Counted from the first letter of the stretch, positions 1-11,665 are shown. The stretch: DNA of 64,000 bases from Marsupella aquatica (GCA_973895155.1 OZ316894.1:22816001-22880000); one strand, 5' to 3'. Numbers and translations are program-made. The notes: generated from the sequence alone by a model not told the origin.

Positions 1-147
1 TTCTTTCTACCGTAGGCTTTGCGTTCGTGGATTCGTTTAGGTCCCTTTAATACTAATGCTCTTTTTGGTCATTCTTGCTGCTCGGCTTCCTTCCAAACTT
101 CGAATTGAGTTCACTGCTTTTCAAGAACCAATTGAATGAATTTGCCA

Positions 148-437
148 AGTCATGAACTCCAAAACACTCATGATTCTGAGGTATTCTTATTCATCAGTCT
201 TTTCAAATGGAGTTCTTCTTCCTTCTACTTCATGCTGTCGTTTTTTGGTCTCGAAAGGACCTTTTGAGCGTTCTCTTCAAAGTACATAGTAGCCTTTGCG
301 TTCGTAGAGTGAAGTCATGGACACCAAAACACTCATTCGTCTGATGCGTTCTTCTTCATCCGTCGTTGTTTTTTTGGTCTAGAAAGGAATTCTCCATCGT
401 ACTTTTCAAAGTATACAGTGGCCTTTGCGTTCGTGGA
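148..437. repeat. Degenerate tandem repeat, two units of about 130-160 bp
   Basis: Two successive units share a CCAAAACACTCAT block, a GTCGTT...TTTTTTGGTCT block, an AAAGTA(C/T)A block and the phrase GCCTTTGCGTTCGTRGA. A related GGCTTTGCGTTCGTGGATTC stands at 14-33, so the array probably began before the window. No coding potential was recognised. Confidence 0.55.
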
Positions 438-1218
438 TTCTTCTTTTGAGTTTGTGTCTCTGAACCTCTTAGCTTTCTTTCGTTTCTTGCCTTGGAATCG
501 AAAGGAGACCCATGGAATAGACCCATCGAATAGAGGATAGACCACTTTTGCTTTCTCACTCCATTGTACTTTTTTTTCGCCCTTTTTTGTAAATCGGTAC
601 TTTTTCTCTCTCTAGTCCTGTTGCTCTTTTTCGTCCTTGCTACGCGTATTGGCTTACTTTCAACTCCGCGACGTGCTTTTGAATAACCAATTTAATGAAT
701 TTGCAAACCTGTATGAAGATGAGAATCGTTCACCTGTTTGGTCCACTATGATCCAGCTCTTTGCTGCTTCCGAGACTCCTCTGGACCTCGATTAGATCGC
801 CCAGCTCCAAAATATTCCAAAAGCTGCACCAAATCACCCTCTTAATGAGAGAAAGATCTAAAGAACATGAACACTCTGTCATAGCCCCCCAATGAAGTTA
901 TCGATTGCACCGTCTAGTCACCGCCCAATCTCAATTCTTTCTTTTTTGCCTCGAAAAAAACTAAAAGAATTCAATTCAATCAGTCAGCATACAGAGGGGC
1001 GGAGTCCCAGAAAGGAGCGTCAACCCAGGTGGACCGAAGGTCAAAAGTGCCGGGACCCCGGTGAAGCCGGGACCAGGTAAGAAGCAGGCCAAAGAAAGGC
1101 CACCCAAACAAGCTATTTGGAGTCTACACAGGAGCAGCACACTCCCAAAGACCGGCCAGTGATGAAGGACCGGCGGGGTCCCAAACAGTGGTTCCGTGAT
1201 AAGAAAGAATCTATCAGT
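438..1218. other. Intergenic stretch with no recognised gene
   Basis: Short open frames only. The part from about 980 to 1200 is purine- and GC-richer than its surroundings and directly follows, in minus-strand sense, the stop of the LINE fragment next door, so it may be the 3' untranslated part of that element. Nothing else is supported. Confidence 0.4.
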
Positions 1219-1962
1219 CTAAAGTAGTACAGCCTCTAAACCTGCAGACCAGAGGACATCATGGTGGCCGTGGTGGGACTGGTTGGACTTGGAGAATCTC
1301 TTCGTGAATTTGCCAGAGTCCATTCCAAGAACCATAATCCATTGCCAACTCATGCAGAGCTTCCCCGTGATTGATCTTCCCATTTTGAATCTTGGTTCTA
1401 AGCTGTTCCAGTCACGTCTGAGGTAGGTGCTAAGTCTATGCCATGCTTTCCTAATTACTCCGTGAGGATTGGGCCGAGTGTGCTCAATAAAATGTAAACA
1501 TCGTTCCTTCCAGATGGACCAGCAGATGATGGCCCGAGAAACTTGCCATAGCTTCCCCGGAACGTCCCATTCGTCTGGTAGTTCATCCCCAACAAAGATA
1601 TGAGCGGGTTGTAGATGTATCCGATACCCCTGAGTGAAGGTGCTTTGTTGAAGGATGGATTGTAACCACGTCCAGACTATCTGTGACATGCTGCAATCCC
1701 AGATGCAATGAACGATGTCCTCATGCTTGTTCAATCCGCACCTAGTGCACCATGTAATCGGGTCGCCCGGTGGTAAACGTGGGAAACGCCAATGCTGTGT
1801 GGCCGGAATTCGATAAATTAATTGCCACAAATAACAATTTTCTCGAGCGGCGCGGAAGTTGAGCCAGGTATGAGACCAGAGTTGGCGTGGATTGGGGGTC
1901 CAATTCAGTCGAAGCGCCCACTTATGTATTGCCTTATGTAGGAATCCCGGGGCCCGACCTTG
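1219..1962 (-). mobile_element. LINE (L1-type) remnant: reverse-transcriptase zinc-binding domain
   Basis: On the minus strand an open frame runs from about 1962 to a stop at 1219. It reads LWSHTWLNFRAA, then LWQLIYRIPATQHW, WCTRCG, HCIWDC, VWTWL and WSIWKERC. This is the order of the zf-RVT domain that follows the reverse transcriptase in plant L1-like LINEs, with the paired Cys motif and the His-Cys pair in place. The reverse-transcriptase and endonuclease parts are not found upstream, so this is a 3' fragment. It is not a host gene: there is no reliable ATG (the frame only reopens at a TTG near 1830) and no other exon. Confidence 0.75.
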
Positions 1963-3230
1963 ATCAATCTCAATTCTTTCAGTGAGGAAATTCAGGGCCC
2001 AATCAAATCAAAAGAGCGGAGAACAGAAAGCGGAGAACAGAAAGCGAAGAAGAGAAGGAAGGAAGCGCGGGAACGGGAACGGGAGCGGACGTAGGACGAG
2101 GTCAACCCACAGTCAAAAAGAAAAAGACAGTCAACAAGGCCAGAAGCTGCAAATTATGGGAGGGAATTGAATTGAAGACCGACATAAATTGAGGAATCAA
2201 TCACGAGTCAATTGTTGGTAAATTCAGCGTCTTCTCAAACATCCATCAGACCACTTCAATTCTGGCTTAGACTGAAAACGAATTCTAGCCCAGAATCAGT
2301 AATTGACTCGTTATTGATTTGCTTTGTGTTGATTGAAAGACAAAATGTAGGCCGGAATCACGAAGATCTAACTGAGTACAACCAAGGCCGTGTCTCTTCC
2401 TCAATCTGTCCTTCTCCAAATTGTTCGGACTAATTAGAAGAAGCTTCTGAATGAACAATAATCGAAACAACAGATTACGCTTCAAACCTTCAGCAATCTG
2501 CCAGCTACGTTGTAAACCGGCAGCAACTCGTTGCAAATAGTGGTGCATCCGCAGTGAGAGAGACGATCTCCGGCCGCCTCCGAATTGATGCAGAGATGAG
2601 CTGATTGAAGAGAGCAAAGCTGATACAGAACGAAGCGCCGACAAAGCACAGACTCAGCAAATTGTACAGGACAGGCTACTGTATAATATACAGTAATTAT
2701 TGGCGTTCCTTTTACAGTCATGATGATTTGCAGCGGGGAAAAATGGATTTGAGTCTCCCATGGACCACAGAGTTAGTCTTTGAAACCCCCATGGATCACA
2801 TTTCCCAGAACCGCACTTCCTAGAATTTGCGTTTAATTTTAATAACTTATATTCATACATTTAAACATTTTATAGTTTTGGGGATGTGCTAGAAGAAAAG
2901 GTAAATTACACTTCCATCAAAGTGACCATGAATGTTTGCGTGGATGAGTAGTTGATGTATTGGGGGAAGGATAATTTCCACTGGAGTAATTTTCTTTGTG
3001 TTAATATGAAATAATTGGGTTCGTCTTTTCTAGTCTCCTCATTCCCTAGTTGCTAGGAATAATCTTTAATGTAGCTAATGCCACGTTCGATGCAAGAGAT
3101 TATGCTAAGAATTAAGATTTTCTTGCATTGCTTTCTGACTTGGAGATTTCACTAGTTTTGGATGGATATTAAATCTTGGCTAGTAAAGTCTATGGCTAGG
3201 TGGAAAACTGGTGAATGGGAACAGAAACAG
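1963..3230. other. Intergenic stretch without recognised gene
   Basis: Contains a purine-rich patch at about 1980-2150 and only short unsupported frames. The phrase AAAACTGGTGAAT...GGAAAACCTGG near 3200-3240 recurs at about 3720 and 16365, and its second half marks the start of both duplication units. Confidence 0.4.
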
Positions 3231-4075
3231 GAAAACCTGGTGAATATTATATATTGCACTAGCCCAACTACCAGTTCTTTGAACATGAATAGAGATGAGG
3301 GTAAAAAAGTGTAGACCCTCAATGACACCAGCTGACCAAAGCTTCTTCAAATTCTAGAAGAAGAGCTGGCGGTTTCACCATAGCCCTCAACCATCTATCA
3401 CACAACAGAACTCTTCACATGCGGCCCCTACTCCATGGACTCCCTTCACAGCCGGCCCTTACTCCACCCCATTCCTATTTTTCACCCCCACCTCTAATTG
3501 GATTATTGTCCCCTAAGTCATTGAACATAAATAGAGAGCAAGACAATAAAGAATAGTGCAATAAAAATGATTATATAATACTATTTCTGGTTCACTTTTG
3601 TCAATCTCTGTTTTTTGTTTTGTCCTTATTGAGACTTATGGTCTATAGTCTTCACTCTACAGAGTAATCCTCAAAAGTAGCTTTGCATTGCACTTGATTA
3701 GTAAGATGTGGCTAGGTGTAAAACTGGTGAACATTTGGAAAACAGGAAGAGAAAACCTGGACGGTGAATATTATATATCAGAGTGCAAAGTAAAACCAGA
3801 AAGCGGGAGAGAGGGTTCTTACCAACAGTGACTAAACCTTTCTATGGAGGTCAAAACTACCAACTAGCAAGTTTTTGCCATTAAAAAAGGTTATTCTAGC
3901 ATACATCTTGACATAATGATTTTTTTCTGAATCTCTTTTGTGGGGGAGTGGAATTGGCGACTATCTCAAGGATCAAGGAAGGAAAATAAGTAGGACCAAC
4001 TTCAAGAAATTCATACATTTATGTATAGCCAATTTTCTCTAATCTTACAGACATCCATTTGATTGTCAAGGATGG

Positions 4076-5232
4076 GGCCTATAGAATTTAGAGTAAATTT
4101 GACTTACTTTTCTCTCCAAAATTTCTTTTGTAGTGTTGGCCCGTCCATGAAGTTGGGATGAACCCCAATGTGTAACTATGCAATTCAGATGGACCTACAA
4201 TTGTTTTACTGGCAATAGCTTATTTTGCAAGGTAATTCCGTTTCCACCAGAGTGTGACATAGAGGATTCTAATAAGATTCTTTATCTGATTTTAGTACTT
4301 ATTTCTAAGGGTTAGATCTTCTTAAACCTTCAGATTCTGGAGAATAGGTTATTGCTAGGTGAGAAACTGGCTAATGAAGACAAAAGACACCTAACAATTC
4401 TAGCTAAAAGTGTGGAATATTTTTGTGGGTGTAAGGGTGGTTTACAAGAACTTGGGGGCAGCCCTTCCTTTTTTTTAATGTGTGAGATGCAATCCACACT
4501 TCACTTCTAAATTTGGGGGCATGATCAAGCAAAACCATTACCCAACTTAGTCATCGATCCCCATTTTTTCTGGGCTCATGTGTACATATTTTTTTGTCAA
4601 ACACTTATTACACCTCCTCTTGAGTTTATCTAAAAGATGGAGGAAGGGCAACTTCTTTTCATGGATTTCATTTATTACCATTAAACAAAACCTGACACAT
4701 TCTGGCCCAAACATTTTAACTTTAGTGTATGGAAGTCCCCCCACTCTAATGTAAAAACCCCCCTAATACGACAAACTAGTTCAATACCTGTGCGTTGCAC
4801 GATAGATGTCCTTAAGGAAAAATATGTCGTGTTGCCCAAGATTCGTTAGGAAAAAAATTCATTTTGCCAAAGACGTTGTTATGTAAAAGATGTTGTTATG
4901 TGAAAGTTGTTGTTATAAGAAAGATGTAGTCAAGTAAAAAGATGTCATTAACAAAAAAAAGTTTATTTTGCCAAAGAAATCGTTATATGGAAAATGTAAT
5001 CAAGTAAAACTATTTCATCATTCAAGTAAAAAGATGTAGTTAAGAAAAAAAAGTTATTTCAATAAGGTATCCATTCAGATTCTTTCCTTTCAAACCTTAA
5101 CTTCCCCCTCTTTTCACTATTTTTGGTCTCCTCTTTTTCTCATTTACCCTCCTTCCCCTTGCTCCTCCCCCCACCCACCCATCCAAGGCTAGAGCCCTTC
5201 GAGGCACTGCCCTACATAGCAAGTGTGCCCTC
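4076..5232. repeat. Segment present only in duplication unit 1
   Basis: Unit 2 joins GTCAAGGATGG directly to CCCAACTGCTTGCC at 16719/16720, whereas unit 1 has about 1.16 kb between the same two phrases. The segment has no flanking target-site duplication and cuts through a repeat element beginning at about 4775, whose 3' part survives in both units. A deletion in unit 2 therefore explains it better than an insertion in unit 1. Confidence 0.6.
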
Positions 5233-5755
5233 GCCCAACTGCTTGCCATCAATATATGCCCATGCCATGATCTTTACTATGTATTTGGGCCTTATTGCTT
5301 TAGTTTTTTTTGGCACTGAAAATGACACAAAATATGAATGTATAAAATCACCCCAATAGTATCTCTAATTTGACTCTTAACAATTTACAGTGAGCTATGT
5401 AGTATCACTCTAGTGAGTATGTATGTACACCCTATTGAGTATACACAGTATTTCCTTACATGGACCATGGAAGGAGTATCTTTCTCGATCCTCGTGTATA
5501 GTGTTATCGTGTTTATTGTTTGTTTATCGCATAAAAGTTACACCAAAGTTTATATACCAGGTAAATAACAAAGTTTGTTTATCCCATTTGATTTCCTCTT
5601 GTTTGGATAATCGTGTGACTTTTTTTCATTCACACTCCAGTAAATTCACTTTTTGGCTTTATTCTTTACCAGATTTCTCAGGTTTTGTGTCCTGCAAATT
5701 TGAATGAAAATCAGAGTACATATTGGCACACCATGTTACTATAAATTTAATTTAA
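4775..5755 (+). repeat. AATACCYGTGCGTTGCA-type noncoding repeat element, copy 1
   Basis: Starts with ACTAGTTCAATACCTGTGCG followed by TTGCACGA, runs through degenerate AAGATGT(C/T)RTTAAG-like tandem phrases, then a block resembling CATTTGATTTCCTCTTGTTTG and TTTATTC...GTCCTGCAAATTTGAATGA. The same start, middle style and end block occur in the larger element at 10351-12432. No open frame suggests a transposase. End coordinates are approximate. Confidence 0.5.
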
Positions 5756-6549
5756 CACCAGCCATGACATGACTGTGGCTGCTGCTCACGTGAGCCCTAC
5801 CAACTTTATCTGTGGCTTTTGGTGCTAAAACAGAGGGAAGCTTCGTGGACAGCCTTGGAGAAGCGTCCCTCTCTTTATTCATGCTTACAATCTACGACAA
5901 TTGCAATCAGGCACAATCTGGTGAAAAGCCCAACTAAGGGAGGCCGACCCATCCATTGCCGAGCCTGGAAAATTGCTTTGTAGATGCCAAAAGCCCTTCG
6001 CTAGTGATCTAAAGATTTTCTGTCGTGGTAGATGAGGGTGATGAAATGCATGATGTCCGCGTCAGCTCATTGGGGTTTTAGAGCTGAGATCGATGGCTCT
6101 CGGCATAGACAAGTGTTGACAGATTTTAAAAAGATTTCTCGCCGGATTCTAGTGAGGGTTCGTTCATCCGGTCCTGCTTTTGATCAGTGGCTCACGCCAG
6201 TGACAAGGTGCGGACGCGTATCTTGAGGATGTTTTTAAATTGATTGCATGGCTTCTCTCACACAGCTATATAAATTCTTGCACATGAACTCTAATCTGCA
6301 TCCCACTCCCTCTGTCCTGAGGCTGATCCAGTGCGTCTTAAACATCCCCTCCGATACAGTGCATTTTATTCAACGTCGTTTAGTGGTCGTCTGCTCAAAA
6401 TCTCATCATCATTCTGTTCACACTCCATTTGCCAAGTCTCTGTTGTCGTCCCACCTCAGTTACTGCCTAGTTTGAGCTAGAGACTGTAGCTCGGCTCAGT
6501 CGAGTACATCAGCTACAGTACAGTACTGATATAGAGTGGAGGCAGCATC

Positions 6550-9500
6550 ATGGCCGAAACAATTGGCAGAAAGAAGTTAGGCACGCAAGGGCTTGAGGTG
6601 CGTGTCTGATTCCTCTGTCCTGCCATTATGCGAAAGCATTCAAGACTGCCGTTCAAGAAAATCATCTACAGTTGCTGTTTACATAGAACAGGACCACTTC
6701 CGTTAGTGCTGGAATGAGTTAGAAAGAGCGAGGCCCACGGATACTTTTAGCTCAGCCAGTATTTGCAATGTAGGGATTGAATGCATGGAAGCTAGCTGCC
6801 TGCCAGTGAGTCAATCGTGTCGGTTTCCAGTGTCGTGAGATTTCCACAATCGGCAAATTTGGCAGCGGTGAAATGGAGATTTTCCGATACATTGAGCATT
6901 GATTTTCACCTGGTGTCTCATTCGAATTAATCTTGGAATGCGGATTTAGGAGTGGCATGGCAACAGTAGTAATGTGTGGGAAGTGGGTTTTAGGCTGGCA
7001 ATCAAGATGAAGCTATTGAAGGGGAAGCTCAGGATAGTTATTAGAGTTCTAATTTCCTTTTCTCTGGTCTCATGTTTCTGCTTTTGTGCAGGTGTCAGCG
7101 CTCGGACTCGGATGCATGAATTTCGCAGGCTTATATCATAACAACGATATCATTCCAGACGAGAACACCATAAACTTAATTCATACGGCATACAGTAAGG
7201 GAGTTACTTTCTTCGACACTTCTGATGCATACGGCCCACACACCAGTGAGATCCTCATTGGAAAGGTATGTTCGCAACTCTGACAGTCTGTGTCCATTCG
7301 TGCACCTCAAATGGGGTTCAGATCTCAATGTTGGAATTTACAGCAAGGAGTCGGCGGTGCCCACTAACTCAAAGCTGCTGCTTGAAATTGTCATTAGGCT
7401 ATCAAAAGCCTTCCTCGGGAGAAGTTACAGATAGCTTCGAAGTATGGAATTGTTTATTTCGAGAAACCTGACGGCACAAAAGCCGCGAAAGTCCGTGGAG
7501 ATCCCGAGTATGTTCGGCAGGCATGCCTGGCCAGCCTCAAACGATTGGATGTGGACTACATTGACTTGTATTACCAGCACCGAATAGATGGTACCATCCC
7601 AATCGAAGTGACGGTGAGTGCCATCGTCAAGGCTGACTCTGAGCGTCGTCAGAGCAGCTAACTGAGCACTTGATGTACAGAGCATCGTGAAGTATTACTT
7701 AAAATTGATGGTGGTCTGCATAATACGGATATTGAGTTATTCAAATAGAAGGAGCCGATGTTGTGTGGAACTCTGGATATTAACGACGAACACATGTATG
7801 TACAGATGGGAGAACTGAAGAAACTGGTGGAGGAAGGGAAGATAAAGTACATTGGTTTGTCGGAGGCAGCTCCAGATACTATTAGAAGAGCACACGCAGT
7901 TCACCCGATCACAGCAATCCAGATAGAGTGGTCTTTGTGGACACGCGATGTTGAAGAAGAATTAGTTCCTCTCTGCAGGTTGGTAAAATTGGGTTTGCTC
8001 TGTTTTTGAGTTGGAATGCACGCCTTCGTGAAGAAATTTACAACATCGTACCTAGTTTTGTAGTTTTGGCGATAAACATACACTGTCTATCTCGCCCTTC
8101 AAGTAATACCTGGGTAGATGCAACGGCTCGAGCGTCAATACCTGAATTTCCGCTCCTTTCCGGCGTTTCCCTCTGTACCAAGCAACATGCGTAGGTACAG
8201 AAGTAGCAGCCAATAAATGACTACGCGTGGATGATATCCTTGCTGATATTCTGATTTTGTTCATATGCAGGGAACTAGGGATTGGAATAGTCCCTTACAG
8301 CCCACTTGGACGGGGATTCTTTTCAGGAAAAGCTTCTCAGGAGACACTCGATGCGAAGGACGTTCGAGCCGTACGTATCTAGTCCAACAACTCACCGAAA
8401 GCAATTAGCGAACTGGCATTCACCAGAGTGTGTCATGGCTAATTTCGTGAGGCTAAATAATTTCAGTTCCGCAGTCTAAAGTGACACCGTTCATGTTTTG
8501 GTTCTTTTCTCGCCAACGGGATGGCTTTTCCTTAGTTGCTCGATCAAAATTGCTGTCTGATTTGGTCATCGTCTACTTGTTCTTAACGGAATGTGGACAA
8601 TCCTACATCGGAAACTGTTGGAACTTTCAACAGCATGGACGGGCTAGGAATTGAACCTAGGACCTTCCGTGTACATCGTAGTGCTCTACCACTGAGCTAC
8701 AGGCTCTTCGTTCGAGTGTGGTTCTTTTCCAACACCCACCCTTGAGCCGCACTCGCTACAAGGGAAACTCCTTTTCTTTGGCTCTGATACCATGTTGGAA
8801 CTTTCAACAGCATGGATCGGCTAGGAATTGAACCTAGGACCTTCCCTGTACATCGTAGTGCTCTACCACTGAGCTACAGGCTCTTCGTTCGAGTGTGGTT
8901 CATTTCCAACAGAAACTGCGTTAGTATTTGTCATTGCCAAGATTGACAAACGATTGCTCCTGAATCTTTGCCTCTCGTATGCTGGATTGCAGAAGTTCTA
9001 CCCCAGATTTACTCAAGAAAATGTGGAGAAAAACAAGGTGCTTTTCGAGCGTGTGTCGTCCCTTGCTAAGACGTATGGATGCACTCCCGGCCAGCTTGCG
9101 TTGGCGTGGGTGTGTAGCCAAGGGGATGAGAGCGTTAGTGTCGTACCCATTCCTGGTAAGTACTTTCCAAATTCAGATAGGAACGAACTGAGAAATCCTC
9201 TTGAAAGCTCCCTCCATTTCAACATATTAAGACTGGTCAAGACAAAACACCTTCATTTTGGTATTCATAAACCTGGTGTTAAGCTCCTCTCCGTAGCTTT
9301 TGACTACTTAGATAAGAAAATAACGAACCGAGAAATCCTCTTAACGGCTCCTCCGATCCATTTCAACATTCTAGAGACTCGTCAAGACATCACACCGCCA
9401 TTTCTGTCAGCCTGAACATGAATTTCTGATGAAGAGTTTATCGCGCTTTGTTCTGCTCAGGTACAACAAAGGTTGCGAACTTAAATGAGAACTTAGGGGC

Positions 9501-9660
9501 TTTGAAAGTAAAGTTGACGCCCAAGGAGCTAGAAGAGGTGGCAGCTGCTGTGCCAAGCGCGGATGTGGCAGGCGGTAGATTTTCCGAATCCCATATACTG
9601 AACTTCACCTGGAAGGATGCCGTCACACCGCCTTTGGAATTGACTTCGAAAACCGCATAG
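6550..9660 (+). CDS. Aldo-keto reductase, copy 1 (seven exons)
   Basis: NADPH-dependent aldo-keto reductase of the plant auxin-induced/PCNT115-like group; a (beta/alpha)8 barrel, predicted cytosolic, substrate unknown. Exons read by eye: 6550-6597, 7092-7265, 7398-7613, 7806-7978, 8271-8370, 8993-9155, 9461-9660, all GT-AG and phase-consistent, giving 357 codons plus TAG. The N-terminus reads [18 protein letters not shown], typical for the family. The catalytic tetrad is visible: Asp58 and Tyr63 in FFDTSDAYG, Lys89 in IASKYG and His135 in YYQHRID. The cofactor-side motif [15 protein letters not shown] is present. Length matches the usual 340-350 residues. The intron between exons 5 and 6 holds a small LTR element. 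It differs from copy 2 at a few residues (for example E3K, S88T). It appears intact and functional; activity cannot be told from sequence. Confidence 0.93.
8641..8706 (-). promoter_or_regulatory. tRNA-like Pol III promoter inside the LTR (first copy)
   Basis: On the minus strand the LTR reads TGTAGCTCAGTGGTAGAGC followed after about 30 bases by CTAGGTTCAATTCCTAG. The first part matches the tRNA D-arm and A box (8689-8699), the second a perfect T-arm with B box GGTTCAATTCC (8647-8657). The anticodon and acceptor stems do not pair well, so it is tRNA-derived rather than a working tRNA gene. Confidence 0.7.
8818..8883 (-). promoter_or_regulatory. tRNA-like Pol III promoter inside the LTR (second copy)
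   Basis: The same A-box/B-box arrangement in the other LTR, differing from the first copy by single bases. Both internal promoter boxes are unchanged, which suggests they were functional when the element moved. Confidence 0.7.
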
Positions 9661-9744
9661 AAGTTCTCAGGCCAGACCGTGGGGCAAATAAAAATATGCC
9701 ATTGTTCTGCAGGACCCTCTGCCAATTTCTGCTGTCTGCAGGGT

Positions 9745-10197
9745 CGTCATTTTGCAGAATAGGCGAAGTAGCTGGCGGTAAAATTCTCCTAAGGACCTTC
9801 TCGATCAGGATCCTCTTGTTGGGCTAGAAATGTAGTCCCTAACGACTCCAGAGAGTGATTGTGGCACCCTTTCAGCCAGCTCTCGGAACAGAACGTCAAC
9901 ATTGCTTTGGCAATCATCTCATCATCGATCATGATACTGTCAAACATGACGTACTTGAGAGCGTCATTTTGCAGAATAGATGGAAGTAGCTGGCTGTCTA
10001 CACACCGGGTAAATTTCTCCTAAGGATCGTCTCGATCAGGATCCTCTTCTTGGGCTAGAAATGTAGTCCCTACCGACTCCAGAGAGTGATTGTGGCACCC
10101 CTTGCAGCCAGCTCTGGGAACAGAACGCCAACTTTCCTTTCGCAATGATCTCATCATCGATCATGATACTGTCAAACATGACGTACTTGAGAACGCT
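9745..10197. repeat. Direct tandem repeat of about 218 bp, two units, downstream of reductase copy 1
   Basis: Units begin GTCATTTTGCAGAATAG at 9745 and 9963 and both run through GATCAGGATCCTCTT, CGACTCCAGAGAGTGATTG and ATCATCGATCATGATACTG. The same pair stands after copy 2 (20884-21332), so the tandem repeat predates the segmental duplication. The minus strand is partly open in unit 2 but frameshifted here. Confidence 0.8.
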
Positions 10198-10369
10198 TTA
10201 TTTGTAGAAGTGTATGAGGAAATGACACAAACTGTTGGATTTGAGCCTTTTGCCTGTACCCACTTGAGCTCCATCCTTTGGTGGAACTCAAGTTATTCTT
10301 GAATAAGAGATTTTGATACACTACTGTCACTTGCACTTTACTTTATGGTGAACTAGCTCAATACCCGTG

Positions 10370-10985
10370 CGTTGCAGAAAAGAAGTCGTGTCGGCCAAGA
10401 TGTTGTTGAGAAAAAAAGATGTTGAGTTGGCCAATCGGTTGTTGAGAGAAAAAATGTCTTGTCGGCCAAGATGTCGTTGAGAAAGAAGATGTCATGTTGG
10501 CAAAGCCATCGTTGAGGGAAAAGATGTCGTCTCAGCCAAGATATCGTTGAGGGAAAATATCCGTGTGTTGCACAAAAGATGTCGTTAAGAAAAAAGATGT
10601 TGCCCAATGAAAATGTCGTTAAAATAAACATGTTGTGGTGCCCAAGATATCGTTAAGAAAACAGATGTCTTGTCCCCCAAGATGTCCCTAAGAGAAAAGT
10701 GTGTGGCGCCCAAAATGCTGTTAAGAGAAAATATGTTGTGTTTCCCAAGAATGATATTCTTATGTGAAAGATGTCATGAAGTAAAACTATGTTATTAAGA
10801 AAAAGAAGTCATTTTACCAAAGATGGCATGTTGCCTAAAAGGTCATCAAGTAAAAAATTGCCGTCAAGTAAATAGATGCCATGTCGCCAATGATGTCATT
10901 ATGCCAAAAGTGTCGTTAAGTATTAAGATGTTGTTAAGTAGAAAATGGTCAATAGATAAAGTATGTCATTAGTGAAAGATTTTGT
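10370..10985. repeat. Degenerate tandem array, unit about 35 bp
   Basis: Phrases of the type GCCAAGATGTCGTTGAGAAA follow one another with variable spacing; towards the right the unit degrades to AAGATGTCATTAAG and similar. It is noncoding and has a strong A/G bias on the plus strand. Confidence 0.6.
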
Positions 10986-10989
10986 TAAG

Positions 10990-11323
10990 CTTGGGGGGGG
11001 GGGTTCACTTCCATGAAAGTGGCACATCACGTGCGACGAAGTATAGGCTTATTTAAATGGGTGTGGCCAAAGACTTCCAAAGCTTGGTGGAAGAACACAT
11101 AGGGCATGTTTTATTAACTGGTCAACTTTAAAGAACACATAGGCCTATTTAATTGTAAAAAATACTTTGTTTAAAGTTTTTAGGGGTTTTTTTAGTAAAA
11201 AATGACAAAATTTAAAGAAAGAAAGGATTTTGCAAAAAACAAAATTTCACTTATACGTTAGGGGGGTCAAACCCTAAAACGTCGCACGTGATGTATGGTA
11301 CTCCATATAGTGACCCCCCCGAG
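10990..11323. mobile_element. hAT-like MITE nested in the repeat array
   Basis: The ends are inverted repeats: CTTGGGGGG...TTCACTTCC...ATCACGTGCGACG on the left, and on the reverse complement of the right CTCGGGGGGGTCAC...ATCACGTGCGACG. The element is flanked by the 8-bp direct repeat TTGTTAAG (10982-10989 and 11324-11331), the target length used by hAT transposons. The 334 bp are AT-rich with no open frame. GTTAAG also occurs naturally in the surrounding array, so the duplication is suggestive rather than proof. Confidence 0.6.
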
Positions 11324-11375
11324 TTGTTAAGTACATCTTGGGCCTGATACCTGTGCAAAAATGATGCATGTTGAG

Positions 11376-11665
11376 GCGAAAATATGTCAAGGTGAAAAAA
11401 GATGTCGATGAGAGAAAAACATTTTGAGCTGAGAAAAATATGTCAAGGAGAGAAAAGATGGCAAGATGAGAAAAAAATGTCGATTAGAGAAAAAAATTCT
11501 GAGATGAAAAAAATACGCCAAGGAGAGAAAAGATGGCGAGATGAGGAAACATGTCAAGGAGAGAAAAGATATATGTCGGGGTGAGAAAAGATCTTGAGGT
11601 GAGGAAAATATTTCAAGATGAGCAAAGATCTTCATATGAAGAAAAGATGTCAAGATGAGAAAATA
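11376..11665. repeat. Purine-rich tandem array (GAGAAAAGATGTCAAG type)
   Basis: About 290 bp in which GAGAAAAGATG(T/G)C(A/G)AG and shortened versions repeat. Nearly every non-purine is the TGTC/TGGC core. Apparent proteins on either strand are artefacts of the repeat. Confidence 0.65.

Larger units (their letters stand above)
8616..8911 (-). mobile_element. Complete TRIM/SMART-like LTR element (296 bp)
   Basis: Two 119-bp direct repeats, 8616-8734 and 8793-8911, both start TGTTGGAA and end TTCCAACA on the plus strand and differ at four positions. The 58-bp internal part contains, on the minus strand and directly next to the 5' LTR, TGGTATCAGAGCCAAAG, the primer-binding site for initiator methionine tRNA. 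A purine tract (AAGGGTGGG) precedes the other LTR. A 5-bp target duplication GAAAC flanks it (8611-8615 and 8912-8916). Duplication unit 2 carries the uninterrupted site near 20060. No coding capacity, so it must be mobilised in trans. The size is close to the very small plant elements called SMART. Confidence 0.93.

Noticed and set aside
148-437. CRISPR-like array
   Set aside because: Units are long, degenerate and not separated by unique spacers, and the genome is eukaryotic.
8641-8883. Two genuine tRNA genes on the minus strand
   Set aside because: Anticodon and acceptor stems do not pair, and both copies lie at identical positions inside 119-bp LTRs; they are tRNA-derived parts of the element.
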